Program-made: the position numbers and the translations under genes
Part shown: piece by piece, positions 26,242 to 34,412 of the stretch
Layout of the letters: each line of letters opens with the position of its first letter
Position numbering within the stretch: position 1 is the stretch's first letter
Assembly (NCBI RefSeq): GCF_009711975.1
Contig: NZ_VIKW01000002.1
Span: 1 to 64,000, forward strand
Direction of reading: 5' to 3'
Origin: Anabaena sp. UHCC 0204
GTDB taxonomy: Bacteria > Cyanobacteriota > Cyanobacteriia > Cyanobacteriales > Nostocaceae
Length of the DNA: 64,000 nt
The notes under the pieces: model-generated
Told to the model about the DNA's origin: nothing
Databases searched by the model: none
The model's input: the letters and a program-made list of their open reading frames with translations, nothing else

Positions 26242-27309
26242 ATGCTACCAAAAATGCCAGAATCTACCTTGCCTGTCGTCCAAAGTCGAGATGTGAGAAC
26301 ATTAGGTATTAACCCTGATCATTGGTATGTAGTTGCCCGTAGTAGTGAAGTTACAAATCAACCTTTGGGGGTAAAGATTTGGAAACAAGCGATCGCACTC
26401 TATCGAGATAGTACAGGAAAAGTTCACGCTTTAGAAGATCGTTGTCCTCACCGTCAAGTTAAACTCAGCCACGGGCAAGTAATTGGTAATGACCTAGAAT
26501 GTGCATATCACGGTTGGCGCTTTGGTGAATCAGGTAAATGTACAGAAGTTCCTTATTTAGCAACAAATCAAAAATTACCAACTTGTCAACTTCGTACTTA
26601 TCCAGTCCAAGAACAAGATGGCTTTATTTGGCTATTTCCTGGAGACAGTGAACCAAGCGTAGAACCATTGGGATTACCTGAATGGGAGCATTTAAACTAT
26701 ATTGCTACCGTTGCCATTATTCACTGTCAAGCCCATTATTCCTACTTGATAGAAAACCTCATGGATATGTATCATGGGCATTTACATCAAGATTTACAAG
26801 CATGGGCAGCAGCATCACTAGAAAGTATTGATGAAGATCACAGCCAAATTCATGCCCATTACACAGCCCAAAGTTATTACCAAATAGATAAAATTTGGTC
26901 TATTTCCCAACTATTTTTTCCCGGTTTGAGGCGTTTACATCCAGAACCATTAGATGTAAGTTATGTTTACCCTCATTGGGTATCAACATTAGGTAAAGAT
27001 TTTAAAATTTACTGTTTACTGTGTCCTATCAACGAGACTGAAACCAAAGCCTACTTGATCCACTTTACATCTTTAAATGCCTTTTGGCGGTTACATAAGC
27101 TACCGATTTGGTTTAGAAGGTTTATTAAAGACAGTTTATTTGGTGTAGCCCAAAAATTACTCGATGGTTTAGTAATCCAAGATATAAAAATGATGGAAGA
27201 GGAACAATTAGCTTATTTACAGCATCAAGGGATACGGAACTATGAGTTAAATCCTGCATTGGCTAGTGTCCAACGATTGATTAAAACTCAAGTTGACAAA
27301 TTGGGGTGA
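26242..27309 (+). CDS. Rieske non-haem iron oxygenase, alpha-subunit type
   Basis: This 355-residue protein has a Rieske [2Fe-2S] domain with C68-x-H70 (DRCPHRQVKLS) and C87-x2-H90 (CAYHGW). Its catalytic domain has the mononuclear iron site in ENLMDMYHGHLH (Asn172, Asp175, His178, His182). Such enzymes hydroxylate, demethylate or cleave rings, including chlorophyll-type substrates (PaO/CAO/Tic55 relatives). No C-terminal CxxC of the PaO/Tic55 type and no membrane tail is obvious, so it is closer to general ring-hydroxylating oxygenases. The substrate is unknown. A separate reductase is not encoded nearby. Confidence 0.85.
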   Translation: MLPKMPESTLPVVQSRDVRTLGINPDHWYVVARSSEVTNQPLGVKIWKQAIALYRDSTGKVHALEDRCPHRQVKLSHGQVIGNDLECAYHGWRFGESGKCTEVPYLATNQKLPTCQLRTYPVQEQDGFIWLFPGDSEPSVEPLGLPEWEHLNYIATVAIIHCQAHYSYLIENLMDMYHGHLHQDLQAWAAASLESIDEDHSQIHAHYTAQSYYQIDKIWSISQLFFPGLRRLHPEPLDVSYVYPHWVSTLGKDFKIYCLLCPINETETKAYLIHFTSLNAFWRLHKLPIWFRRFIKDSLFGVAQKLLDGLVIQDIKMMEEEQLAYLQHQGIRNYELNPALASVQRLIKTQVDKLG

Positions 27310-27423
27310 CATCTGCTAGAAGGTTTGAGAATCTTACGGAGAAAAAAAACAAAAAATTTCTTCGATTTTTCCGGATTAGCCAAAAAATCTGCGATTATTG
27401 TTACACTGAATTTAATAAGCACT

Positions 27424-27804
27424 ATGAATATCAAACTTGATCACAGCACCCCATGTCATTTAACTTCCTTCTTTGCCCTCTTAATTAAAGAAGGTCTTTC
27501 CCCTAATCAAATCGTCCTTGGCATTGTTCAATTAGCCACACAGACTCATGAGTTAGATGGGATGATGGCATCAGCAGATTGTCTGCGGTTGTTATTGGTA
27601 CTCATGCCAGCAGAAACCTGTGCTAAAGGCGTTTCCGAATATATTTCATCTTTAGCAGCAGACGGAATTTCTACTTTAATGTTATTAGATGCTCTAAGTC
27701 TAGCTTGCTATGTTTGTGGACAATCAGATGAAGCTAACCTAGTTCACTTAACTTACAAGAGATTACAAGCTGATGCCATCATCTCCGAAATGCTGCGTGA
27801 TTAA
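27424..27804 (+). CDS. Conserved-looking hypothetical protein
   Basis: The protein probably starts at the ATG at 27424 (MNIKLDHSTPCHLTSFFALL, 126 residues); the frame is open further upstream from 27325, but that part is basic and unlike a protein start. It is largely alpha-helical with repeated hydrophobic stretches (VLGIVQLATQTHELDGMMAS, CLRLLLVLMPAE) and no membrane span by eye. No family was recognised. It lies 114 bp downstream of the Rieske oxygenase gene on the same strand. Confidence 0.65.
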   Translation: MNIKLDHSTPCHLTSFFALLIKEGLSPNQIVLGIVQLATQTHELDGMMASADCLRLLLVLMPAETCAKGVSEYISSLAADGISTLMLLDALSLACYVCGQSDEANLVHLTYKRLQADAIISEMLRD

Positions 27805-28306
27805 AAACTAAGTTATTAACTTTCCATACTTTTTTCACAACTCAACTATTTTCAAGTTAATTTGTACTCGTACAGTTCAATGCTGGACTGAATATATCCG
27901 TTTGTTCACTAGGCAATCGGTCAAATACTATCTATATATCTTTTTTGCGATTCTTAGCCACTTGCTGTTAAAATATTGGCAATGGCTGTTACTTGAATGT
28001 CGCAATATTCTCCTGTGTTTGACAGCACCGCATCTATCGTTTCTTGTCGGGTTCAGAAGTGTCTCATGCTGGAGTAAATCCACACATCAATAACTTCCTA
28101 ACTTTCTCCTTCACCCTGTTGATATTCCATTAAAGCTGTAAATTAAAATAGTTGTCTGCCAAATTGCCAAAATATTAGATCATTCTGGGAACATTTCGGG
28201 AATTATATATTTTGCACATGAAGCGAGCATTTGGTTTTCAGAAGTCAGGAAGAAGGTGACAGGTTACAGGTGACAGGTGACAGACAGGGAGGAGACAATA
28301 ACGTTT

Positions 28307-28425
28307 GTAGGGGCGAAGCATTCGGGTGATTAATTATCGGTTTTTTCCCAAGTTTATTTTCCGAATGCTGATGCTTCCAGCACGCTTCGCGAACGCCCTT
28401 AAACCGAATGCTGATACTTTCAGAT
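28307..28425. repeat. Palindromic GTAGGGGCGAAGCATTCGG element, copy A
   Basis: It begins GTAGGGGCGAAGCATTCGGG and returns with the complementary CCGAATGC and CGAACGCCCTTA motifs. The same roughly 120-bp unit recurs at 41992-42118. No ORF. Confidence 0.75.
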
Positions 28426-28487
28426 TCCGTCAAGGATACGCGCCTACGAATCCTATTATTTATTTGCTGAAAATTTTTATTTCCATT

Positions 28488-28534
28488 AAAAAACGCCTGG
28501 GAGTGTTGCCGTGTTTCCACCCCAGACGTTTTTT
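28488..28534 (-). terminator. Bidirectional intrinsic terminator after purH
   Basis: The stem CGCCTGGG/CCCAGACG (one G-U type mismatch) is flanked by A6 on the left and T6 on the right, so it can end transcription in either direction. It lies about 210 bp beyond the purH stop codon. Confidence 0.65.
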
Positions 28535-28747
28535 AAACTTGCTCCTCACACACAAATATAACTTATCACTATTTTAGTTAATTGGCAAGTAGCTTATGCA
28601 ACATTTTTTAAAATAGTTTCAAGAAGGGAACAGGGAGCAGAGGGGCAGGGGGCAGGGGCAGGGGAGCAGGGGGCAGGGGAGAGAAATAAAAAGAAATATT
28701 CTTTTCCCAATTACCAATCACCAATCACCAATCACCCATTACCAAAC

Positions 28748-30271
28748 CTAATGTAAAAAGTGCCGTACACCAGTTACAACCATGAGTAAACCGAGTTCAT
28801 TAGCGGCTTTGATAGAATCTTTATCGCGGACACTTCCCCCTGGTTGGACAATGGCGGTAATTCCGGCGGCTGCGGCGGCTTTGACGGTATCATCGAAGGG
28901 GAAGAAGCCGTCACTAGCTAGGAATGCTCCTTGGGCTTTTGCTCCGGCTTGTTCGATAGCGATTTTTGTCGAACCCACACGGTTCATTTGTCCAGCACCT
29001 ACGCCCAAAGTCGTGCGATCGCTCGCAATTACGATAGCATTGGATTTAACGTGTTTGCAAACTTTCCAAGCAAACAGTAATTCAGCTAACTCACTGGGAG
29101 TAGGTTGACGTTCCGTGACAACTTGCCATTGAGTAGGATCGGCAATGATATCATCAGCAGATTGGACTAAAAACCCACCTGCGATCGCTTTCACAGTTTC
29201 TTTGGGTCCAGTCAGCAAATCTGGTAAAATCAAAACTCTGACATTACCTTTTTTAGTTAAAATTTCCTGAGCTTCTTCATCACAACCAGGAGCAACCACG
29301 CACTCCAAAAATGTCTTAGTTAATTCCGTCGCTGTCGCCGCATCAAGAGGACGGTTTAAAGCTACAATTCCCCCAAAAGCCGAGATAGAATCAGCATTGA
29401 AGGCTTTTTGATAAGCGTCAAAAATAGTTTCCGCTTCCGCAGTTCCACAGGGATTAGTATGTTTGATAATTGTCGCTGCGGGACTTTCCGTAAATTCAGC
29501 AATTATCCGCCGTGCAGCTTCCAAATCTACCAAATTATTGTAACTGAGTTCCTTACCTTGCAGTTTAGTCGCTGCTGTCCAACCAATGGGGGTACTTCCC
29601 GTTTGATACCATGCTGCGGGTTGGTGAGGATTTTCTCCATAACGCAAAGATTGGAGTTGTGTACCAGAAACAGTAAATTCTTCAGATTGTGTTCCAGCTA
29701 AATAAGCTGCGATCGCATTATCATAACTAGCAGTATGCAAAAATCCCTTTAACGCGCATTTTTGGCGAAACTCTAAAGAAGCTTCCCCATTTTGGCGTAA
29801 TTCTTGTAAATACTCACCATATTGGGCAGGATCACATAATACCGTCAAATGGGCGTAATTTTTCGACGAAGCCCTTAACATTGCCGGACCACCAATATCA
29901 ATTTGTTCCACCGCGTCAGCTAAAGTAACACCAGGTTTAGCAATGGTTTCTTCAAAAGGATAAAGATTAACTACCACCAAATCAATCGGCCGAATTTGGT
30001 TATTTTCTAAATCCGTGACATCTTGTGCCACATCCCGCCGTGCTAAAATACCGCCATGAATGCGAGGATGAAGAGTTTTTACCCGACCACCTAAAATTTC
30101 CGGTGAACCTGTATAATCAGAAACCTTAGTAACTGGTATTCCTGCATCTTTTAGGGTTTTGGCTGTTCCCCCACTGCTGATGATATCAAAGCCAAATTCT
30201 TCAACCAAACTCCGGGCTAAATCAATTACACCAGTTTTATTAGATACACTCAGCAGGGCTAAACGTGCCAT
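28748..30271 (-). CDS. purH: Bifunctional AICAR transformylase / IMP cyclohydrolase
   Basis: This 507-residue enzyme performs the last two steps of IMP synthesis. The N-terminal IMP cyclohydrolase (MGS-like) domain begins ARLALLSVSNKTGVIDLARS and has SSGGTAKTL and GGRVKTLHPRIHGG. The C-terminal transformylase domain has the catalytic IIKHTNPCGTA (Lys-His) and AFGGIVALNRP; the end VVTGVRHFLH is canonical. Length and motifs are normal. It is a single gene transcribed away from the esterase gene at 30462. Confidence 0.97.
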   Translation of the reverse strand: MARLALLSVSNKTGVIDLARSLVEEFGFDIISSGGTAKTLKDAGIPVTKVSDYTGSPEILGGRVKTLHPRIHGGILARRDVAQDVTDLENNQIRPIDLVVVNLYPFEETIAKPGVTLADAVEQIDIGGPAMLRASSKNYAHLTVLCDPAQYGEYLQELRQNGEASLEFRQKCALKGFLHTASYDNAIAAYLAGTQSEEFTVSGTQLQSLRYGENPHQPAAWYQTGSTPIGWTAATKLQGKELSYNNLVDLEAARRIIAEFTESPAATIIKHTNPCGTAEAETIFDAYQKAFNADSISAFGGIVALNRPLDAATATELTKTFLECVVAPGCDEEAQEILTKKGNVRVLILPDLLTGPKETVKAIAGGFLVQSADDIIADPTQWQVVTERQPTPSELAELLFAWKVCKHVKSNAIVIASDRTTLGVGAGQMNRVGSTKIAIEQAGAKAQGAFLASDGFFPFDDTVKAAAAAGITAIVQPGGSVRDKDSIKAANELGLLMVVTGVRHFLH

Positions 30272-30461
30272 AATTCCCCAGATTCCTTTGGACTAAATTG
30301 CTTTCTGTGAAGAACATTCTACCGAAAGGTTGCTCAGATTCATAATTAGCTTGGGGAGTAGTAGCAAAATATGAAAATGTCCAGAACAGAGAAAAAAGTT
30401 TGGAAATGTGTACTGGATTGACACGCGGTATACTGTATCTGCATTAATTCCTCAATTACTC

Positions 30462-31088
30462 ATGACTCCAACATTAGATTTTATTAGGGTTTCTCCACCA
30501 ACAAACAAAACACCAGACGCTTTAATCGTCACTTTGCATGGTTGGGGTGCAAATGCTCAAGACGTTGCATCTTTGATACCTTATGTCAACTTACCAGAGT
30601 ACGAGTTTCTTCTCCCAAATGCTCCTTATCCTCATCCCTATACTGATACAGGTAAAGCATGGTATGACCTGCGGACAGAAACTATGTATGATGGATTGGT
30701 AGAAAGTAAACAACTGCTCATAGATTGGTTGCAATCTTTAGAAAGTCATACAGGTGTGCCATTATCGCGCACAATTTTGAGCGGATTTTCTCAAGGTGGA
30801 GCGATGACTTTAGATGTAGGATTAAGCTTACCTTTGGCTGGTTTAGTCGTGATGAGTGGCTATTTGCATCCTAGCGTAGCCATGTTGAATAAAGGCATTT
30901 TTCCGCCGACATTAATCATGCACGGGACACAGGATGAAGTTGTACCGCTAAAAGCTGCAATTAAGTCCAGAGAAGTTACAGAATCTCTAGGAGTAAATGT
31001 GGAGTATCATGAATTTGCAATGGGACATGAAATTAATTTACAAATGCTAGAAGTGTTACGAACTTTTGTTATCAACACAATTAGTTAA
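30462..31088 (+). CDS. Carboxylesterase/phospholipase-type alpha/beta hydrolase
   Basis: From the ATG at 30462 this is a 208-residue protein (MTPTLDFIRVSPP); the frame continues upstream but the extension looks non-coding. Catalytic elements are the nucleophile elbow GFSQGGAM, the acid in HGTQDEVVPL and the His in MGHEINLQ, as in the small carboxylesterase/acyl-protein-thioesterase (COG0400) family. An LHGWGANAQD oxyanion region lies near the start. It is probably cytosolic; the natural ester substrate is unknown. Confidence 0.88.
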   Translation: MTPTLDFIRVSPPTNKTPDALIVTLHGWGANAQDVASLIPYVNLPEYEFLLPNAPYPHPYTDTGKAWYDLRTETMYDGLVESKQLLIDWLQSLESHTGVPLSRTILSGFSQGGAMTLDVGLSLPLAGLVVMSGYLHPSVAMLNKGIFPPTLIMHGTQDEVVPLKAAIKSREVTESLGVNVEYHEFAMGHEINLQMLEVLRTFVINTIS

Positions 31089-31243
31089 CTAAAGTTACAA
31101 AAATTTTACAGATTCGGGTAAAAATCACAAGAATTTTTACAAATTTAATGCTCATTAGTGAGTAAGATAGATCAGGTGGAAGCTTTTAGAGCAACTCCAC
31201 CCTAAGCTGAATACAAGTGCTGCAAAAGGGAGGGGCAAAAATT

Positions 31244-31456
31244 ATGAAAACTCTAAGCATTTCCAAAACAGAAATTTCTGCTATGACTGCAACCGAGGTG
31301 CAAGAATTAGCTACACGGCTAGAATTAGATAACTATAGTAATGCTTTTGAGGGTTTGAATGATTGGCATTTACTCCGAGCAATTGCTTTTCAGCGTCCAG
31401 AATTAGTTGAACCCTATATCCACCTCTTAGATTTAGAACCCTACGACGAAGGCTAA
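31244..31456 (+). CDS. DUF2555 family protein (cyanobacterial)
   Basis: The start at ATG 31244 is preceded by a strong GGGAGG ribosome site and gives 70 residues: MKTLSISKTEISAMTATEVQ and so on, ending LLDLEPYDEG. The segment SNAFEGLNDWHLLRAIAFQR is the conserved core of DUF2555, a cyanobacteria-specific family without an assigned function. It is acidic and has no membrane span. It lies 73 bp upstream of coaBC on the same strand and may be co-transcribed with it. Confidence 0.88.
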   Translation: MKTLSISKTEISAMTATEVQELATRLELDNYSNAFEGLNDWHLLRAIAFQRPELVEPYIHLLDLEPYDEG

Positions 31457-31528
31457 GAATTTTAGATTTTGGATTTTAGATTGGGTTTGAGGGACTATTA
31501 TCAAAGATAATTGGAATTTTGCCCCAAA

Positions 31529-32749
31529 ATGCCATCATCTATAAATTCTCAATCTAAACGGGTTCTTATTTGTGTAGGCGGTGGTATCGCCGCCTATAAA
31601 GTCTGTGAATTGGTTTCTACTCTATTTAAATCTGGGCTAGAAGTGCGAGTTATTCTCACTAAATCTGCTCAAGAATTTATCACTCCTTTAAGTTTAGCAA
31701 CTTTATCTCGTCATCAAGCTTATACTGATGAGAATTTTTGGCAACCAATCTATTCTCGTCCGTTGCATATTGAGTTAGGTGAATGGGCTGATTTAATGGT
31801 GATTGCGCCTTTAACTGCTAATACTTTGGCTAAATTAACCTATGGTATGGCGGATAACTTACTAACAAATACCGTTCTCGCTTCTACTTGTCCCGTGTTG
31901 TTAGCACCAGCCATGAATACAGATATGTGGGAACAGGTGGCGGTACAAAGAAATTGGCGGCAGCTATTGACAGATGGTAGATTTTATGGTATTGGTACAG
32001 CATCGGGTTTATTAGCGTGCGATCGCATTGGTGCTGGTAGAATGGCAGAACCCGCCGAAATATTTGTTTATATTCAATCTTTATTACACACCCAAGGAAT
32101 CAGAGATTTAGCTGGGAAACAGGTTTTAATCAGTGCTGGGGGAACGAGAGAATATTTAGACCCCGTGCGATTTATTGGCAATCCCTCAACTGGTAAAATG
32201 GGTTTAGCATTGGCACAGGCTGCGCTGCACAGAGGGGCAAAAGTAATATTAGTCCATTGTCCTGCCAGTTGGGAAGCACCTTTGGGAGTAGAAGCAATTC
32301 CCGTAATTAGTGCAGACCAAATGCAGCAGGTCATGTTAAAGCATTTAGCCAATGCAGATATAATTATCATGTCAGCCGCAGTTGCAGATGTCAAACCTAG
32401 AGATTATAGTAGCGAAAAATTGCCCAAGCGATCGCTCCCCGAAAACCTAGCACTCGCACCAGTAACAGATATTGTGGCTGAAATCGGAAAACTCAAACAA
32501 TCTCATCAATATTTAATTGGTTTTGCAGCACAAACGGGTGATATTGTCAAGCCAGCGCGGGAAAAATTGCAAAGGAAGAAATTAGATGCAATTGTCGCCA
32601 ACCCGATTGATAAAGTTGATAGTGGTTTTGGGAGTGATAATAATCAAGCTGTGTTTTTAGACAAAGAAGGGAAAGAGGTAGAAATTCCAGCTTGTTCTAA
32701 ACTAGAAATGGCTCATTATTTGTTTGATTTTGTTGTTGGTAATTTGTGA
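31529..32749 (+). CDS. coaBC: Phosphopantothenoylcysteine decarboxylase / phosphopantothenate-cysteine ligase
   Basis: The ATG at 31529 ([20 protein letters not shown]) is the likeliest start. The N-terminal CoaC (flavoprotein) half has [14 protein letters not shown], the His-containing [28 protein letters not shown] and the lid cysteine in [13 protein letters not shown]. The C-terminal CoaB half has [20 protein letters not shown] and [14 protein letters not shown]. Together they make 4'-phosphopantetheine for coenzyme A. About 406 residues, normal for the fused enzyme. Confidence 0.95.
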   Translation: MPSSINSQSKRVLICVGGGIAAYKVCELVSTLFKSGLEVRVILTKSAQEFITPLSLATLSRHQAYTDENFWQPIYSRPLHIELGEWADLMVIAPLTANTLAKLTYGMADNLLTNTVLASTCPVLLAPAMNTDMWEQVAVQRNWRQLLTDGRFYGIGTASGLLACDRIGAGRMAEPAEIFVYIQSLLHTQGIRDLAGKQVLISAGGTREYLDPVRFIGNPSTGKMGLALAQAALHRGAKVILVHCPASWEAPLGVEAIPVISADQMQQVMLKHLANADIIIMSAAVADVKPRDYSSEKLPKRSLPENLALAPVTDIVAEIGKLKQSHQYLIGFAAQTGDIVKPAREKLQRKKLDAIVANPIDKVDSGFGSDNNQAVFLDKEGKEVEIPACSKLEMAHYLFDFVVGNL

Positions 32750-32781
32750 AGAATTCTGGAGGTGTTATTAGTAAAAAACTT

Positions 32782-34356
32782 TTAACCAGCCCTCATTAAT
32801 ACTGGCACTAATTTCAACCCAAACTCTTCATCAAAAATTCCTTTTTTATAATCTAAACTCCACATTTCCAAAGCACATTCATCATTACTTAAAGATGGGA
32901 AAATGAACATCTTCATTTCCTTAAAATTCGGAAAATATTCACATTGAATATGAGAAATAGCACCTATTTGTCTTCTATCCAAAGCCACAGCTAATCTTAA
33001 AATGGCGCTGAGTTGATTAACCATTTGGCGATGTTCTTTATGTAAGAGACTACGATAGTTGTCGTGTTTTTTCTTGGGTGGAGATTTGCGGTGATAACGG
33101 GCTATATTGGCGATAATTTCGATTTCGGTTTCATTATAACCGAGTAATTCGCCATTTCTAATTAAGTAGTATGAATGTTTGTGGTGGGAAGAATGGCTGA
33201 TATAGTGACCACAATTATGTAAAATCGCCGCAGCCCAAAGTAATTGGCGTTCATCTACACTCCAATTATGTAGTTGTCCTTGGGTTTGATCAAATATACT
33301 AAAGGCAAAAGCGGCTACACGCTCGCTATGTTCTAAATTAGTCTGATATTTTTTGGCAACTTTTAATACACTGCGGTGGCGGATAGAACTTTGAAACCGT
33401 AATCTATTATCAATGAAACCATGGGTTAGCATCCAATCTACAATTACACCTTCTCGGAGCGATCGCTCACAAACTGTGACGGATTCTACGCCTAACAAAG
33501 TCATAGCTTCCTGGAGAATTACTGCTCCCGAAAGTATAACTTCTGACCTCTTTTCTGGCATCCCCGGAATAGTTGCCCGTTCGACATTAGTCATCTTTCG
33601 CAAGCGATTTACCCAGGTTCGCAAGTCTTGAAGACTGAATTGATAGCCGTTGAGAGTAGAAGGAACAAGACCTAATTTTTCTCTAGCGTGAATAGTAGCT
33701 ATAGTTTCAATTGTGCCAGATGTGCCGATTAACTGGGGAGAATCGCCAATTTTGAAGTTTGCTAAAATCTCTTCCACAGAACGTTCTAGCATTCCTCTAG
33801 CGTAGGCTTGGAGATATTTAAATTCAGTTTCTGTGATGGGATCAGAGTTAACTAATTCCCCAGTTAATCGCACCGCACCAACTTTCGTACTAGTCAGACA
33901 ACGAGGTTCTTCGCTATCTCCTAAAATCAATTCTGTTGAACCACCACCAATATCAATAATGATGTGAGGTAGGTTATTAAATTCCATCCCCGACAAGACA
34001 CCTAAATAGATGCGTCGGGCTTCTTCAGGACCAGAAATTAAGTCAACAGTTAAACCAACTTCGGTTTCAACTTTGTGGATAAAATCTTTGCCATTAGGAG
34101 ATTCGCGGACGGCGCTCGTAGCAACAGCGACAATACTATCTACACCCAAGCTATCAGCCAGGGTTTTGAATCTTCCCAAACAAGCGATCGCCTTATCTAT
34201 GACTTCTGGTTTTAGTTCTCCAGTCACCAGATTGCGATCGCCTAATCTTACCGTTTCCTTTTCTCTCGTCACAATGCTAAAAGATGGTAATGTGGGTTCA
34301 ATTTTCACCACCACCATGTGTAAAGAATTTGTCCCAATATCAATGGCTGCAATCAT
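32782..34356 (-). CDS. ppx: Ppx/GppA exopolyphosphatase family protein
   Basis: This 524-residue protein begins AIDIGTNSLHMVVV (phosphate-binding loop 1) and has IIDIGGGSTELILGD (loop 2) of the ASKHA-fold Ppx/GppA phosphatases. A C-terminal HD-like helical domain follows (HNCGHYISHSSHHKHSYYLI). The enzyme hydrolyses polyphosphate and/or pppGpp; the two activities cannot be separated by sequence here. Length fits the long, two-domain type. It lies 56 bp downstream of the Ski2-like helicase gene on the same strand. Confidence 0.92.
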   Translation of the reverse strand: MIAAIDIGTNSLHMVVVKIEPTLPSFSIVTREKETVRLGDRNLVTGELKPEVIDKAIACLGRFKTLADSLGVDSIVAVATSAVRESPNGKDFIHKVETEVGLTVDLISGPEEARRIYLGVLSGMEFNNLPHIIIDIGGGSTELILGDSEEPRCLTSTKVGAVRLTGELVNSDPITETEFKYLQAYARGMLERSVEEILANFKIGDSPQLIGTSGTIETIATIHAREKLGLVPSTLNGYQFSLQDLRTWVNRLRKMTNVERATIPGMPEKRSEVILSGAVILQEAMTLLGVESVTVCERSLREGVIVDWMLTHGFIDNRLRFQSSIRHRSVLKVAKKYQTNLEHSERVAAFAFSIFDQTQGQLHNWSVDERQLLWAAAILHNCGHYISHSSHHKHSYYLIRNGELLGYNETEIEIIANIARYHRKSPPKKKHDNYRSLLHKEHRQMVNQLSAILRLAVALDRRQIGAISHIQCEYFPNFKEMKMFIFPSLSNDECALEMWSLDYKKGIFDEEFGLKLVPVLMRAG

Positions 34357-34412
34357 CTTTTTTGTTATTTTGTAGTTGGGCTGAAGTCCTAAATTTTGGA
34401 ACTGTATCTACC

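Larger units (their letters stand above)
27805..28747. other. Repeat-rich spacer between the hypothetical gene and purH
   Basis: About 940 bp without a credible gene. From left to right it holds an AT-rich stretch, a short GACAGGTTACAGGTGACAGG tandem (about 28257-28284), the palindromic GTAGGGGCGAAGC element (28307-28425), a hairpin with a T run (28488-28534), a GGGGCAGGGAGCAGG purine-rich microsatellite-like tract (about 28627-28682) and ACCAATC repeats (about 28711-28740). Confidence 0.65.

Noticed and set aside
27902-28093. A 63-codon plus-strand open frame after the hypothetical gene
   Set aside because: TTG start, no ribosome site, and composition unlike the neighbouring genes.
28488-28560. 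Yfr1-like small RNA, suggested by CTCCTCACAC after a hairpin
   Set aside because: The single-stranded motif is not followed by a terminator hairpin and the usual Yfr1 context is absent.
28245-28577. Open frames on both strands across the GTAGGGGCGAAGC element
   Set aside because: They are products of palindromic and tandem repeats, not genes.
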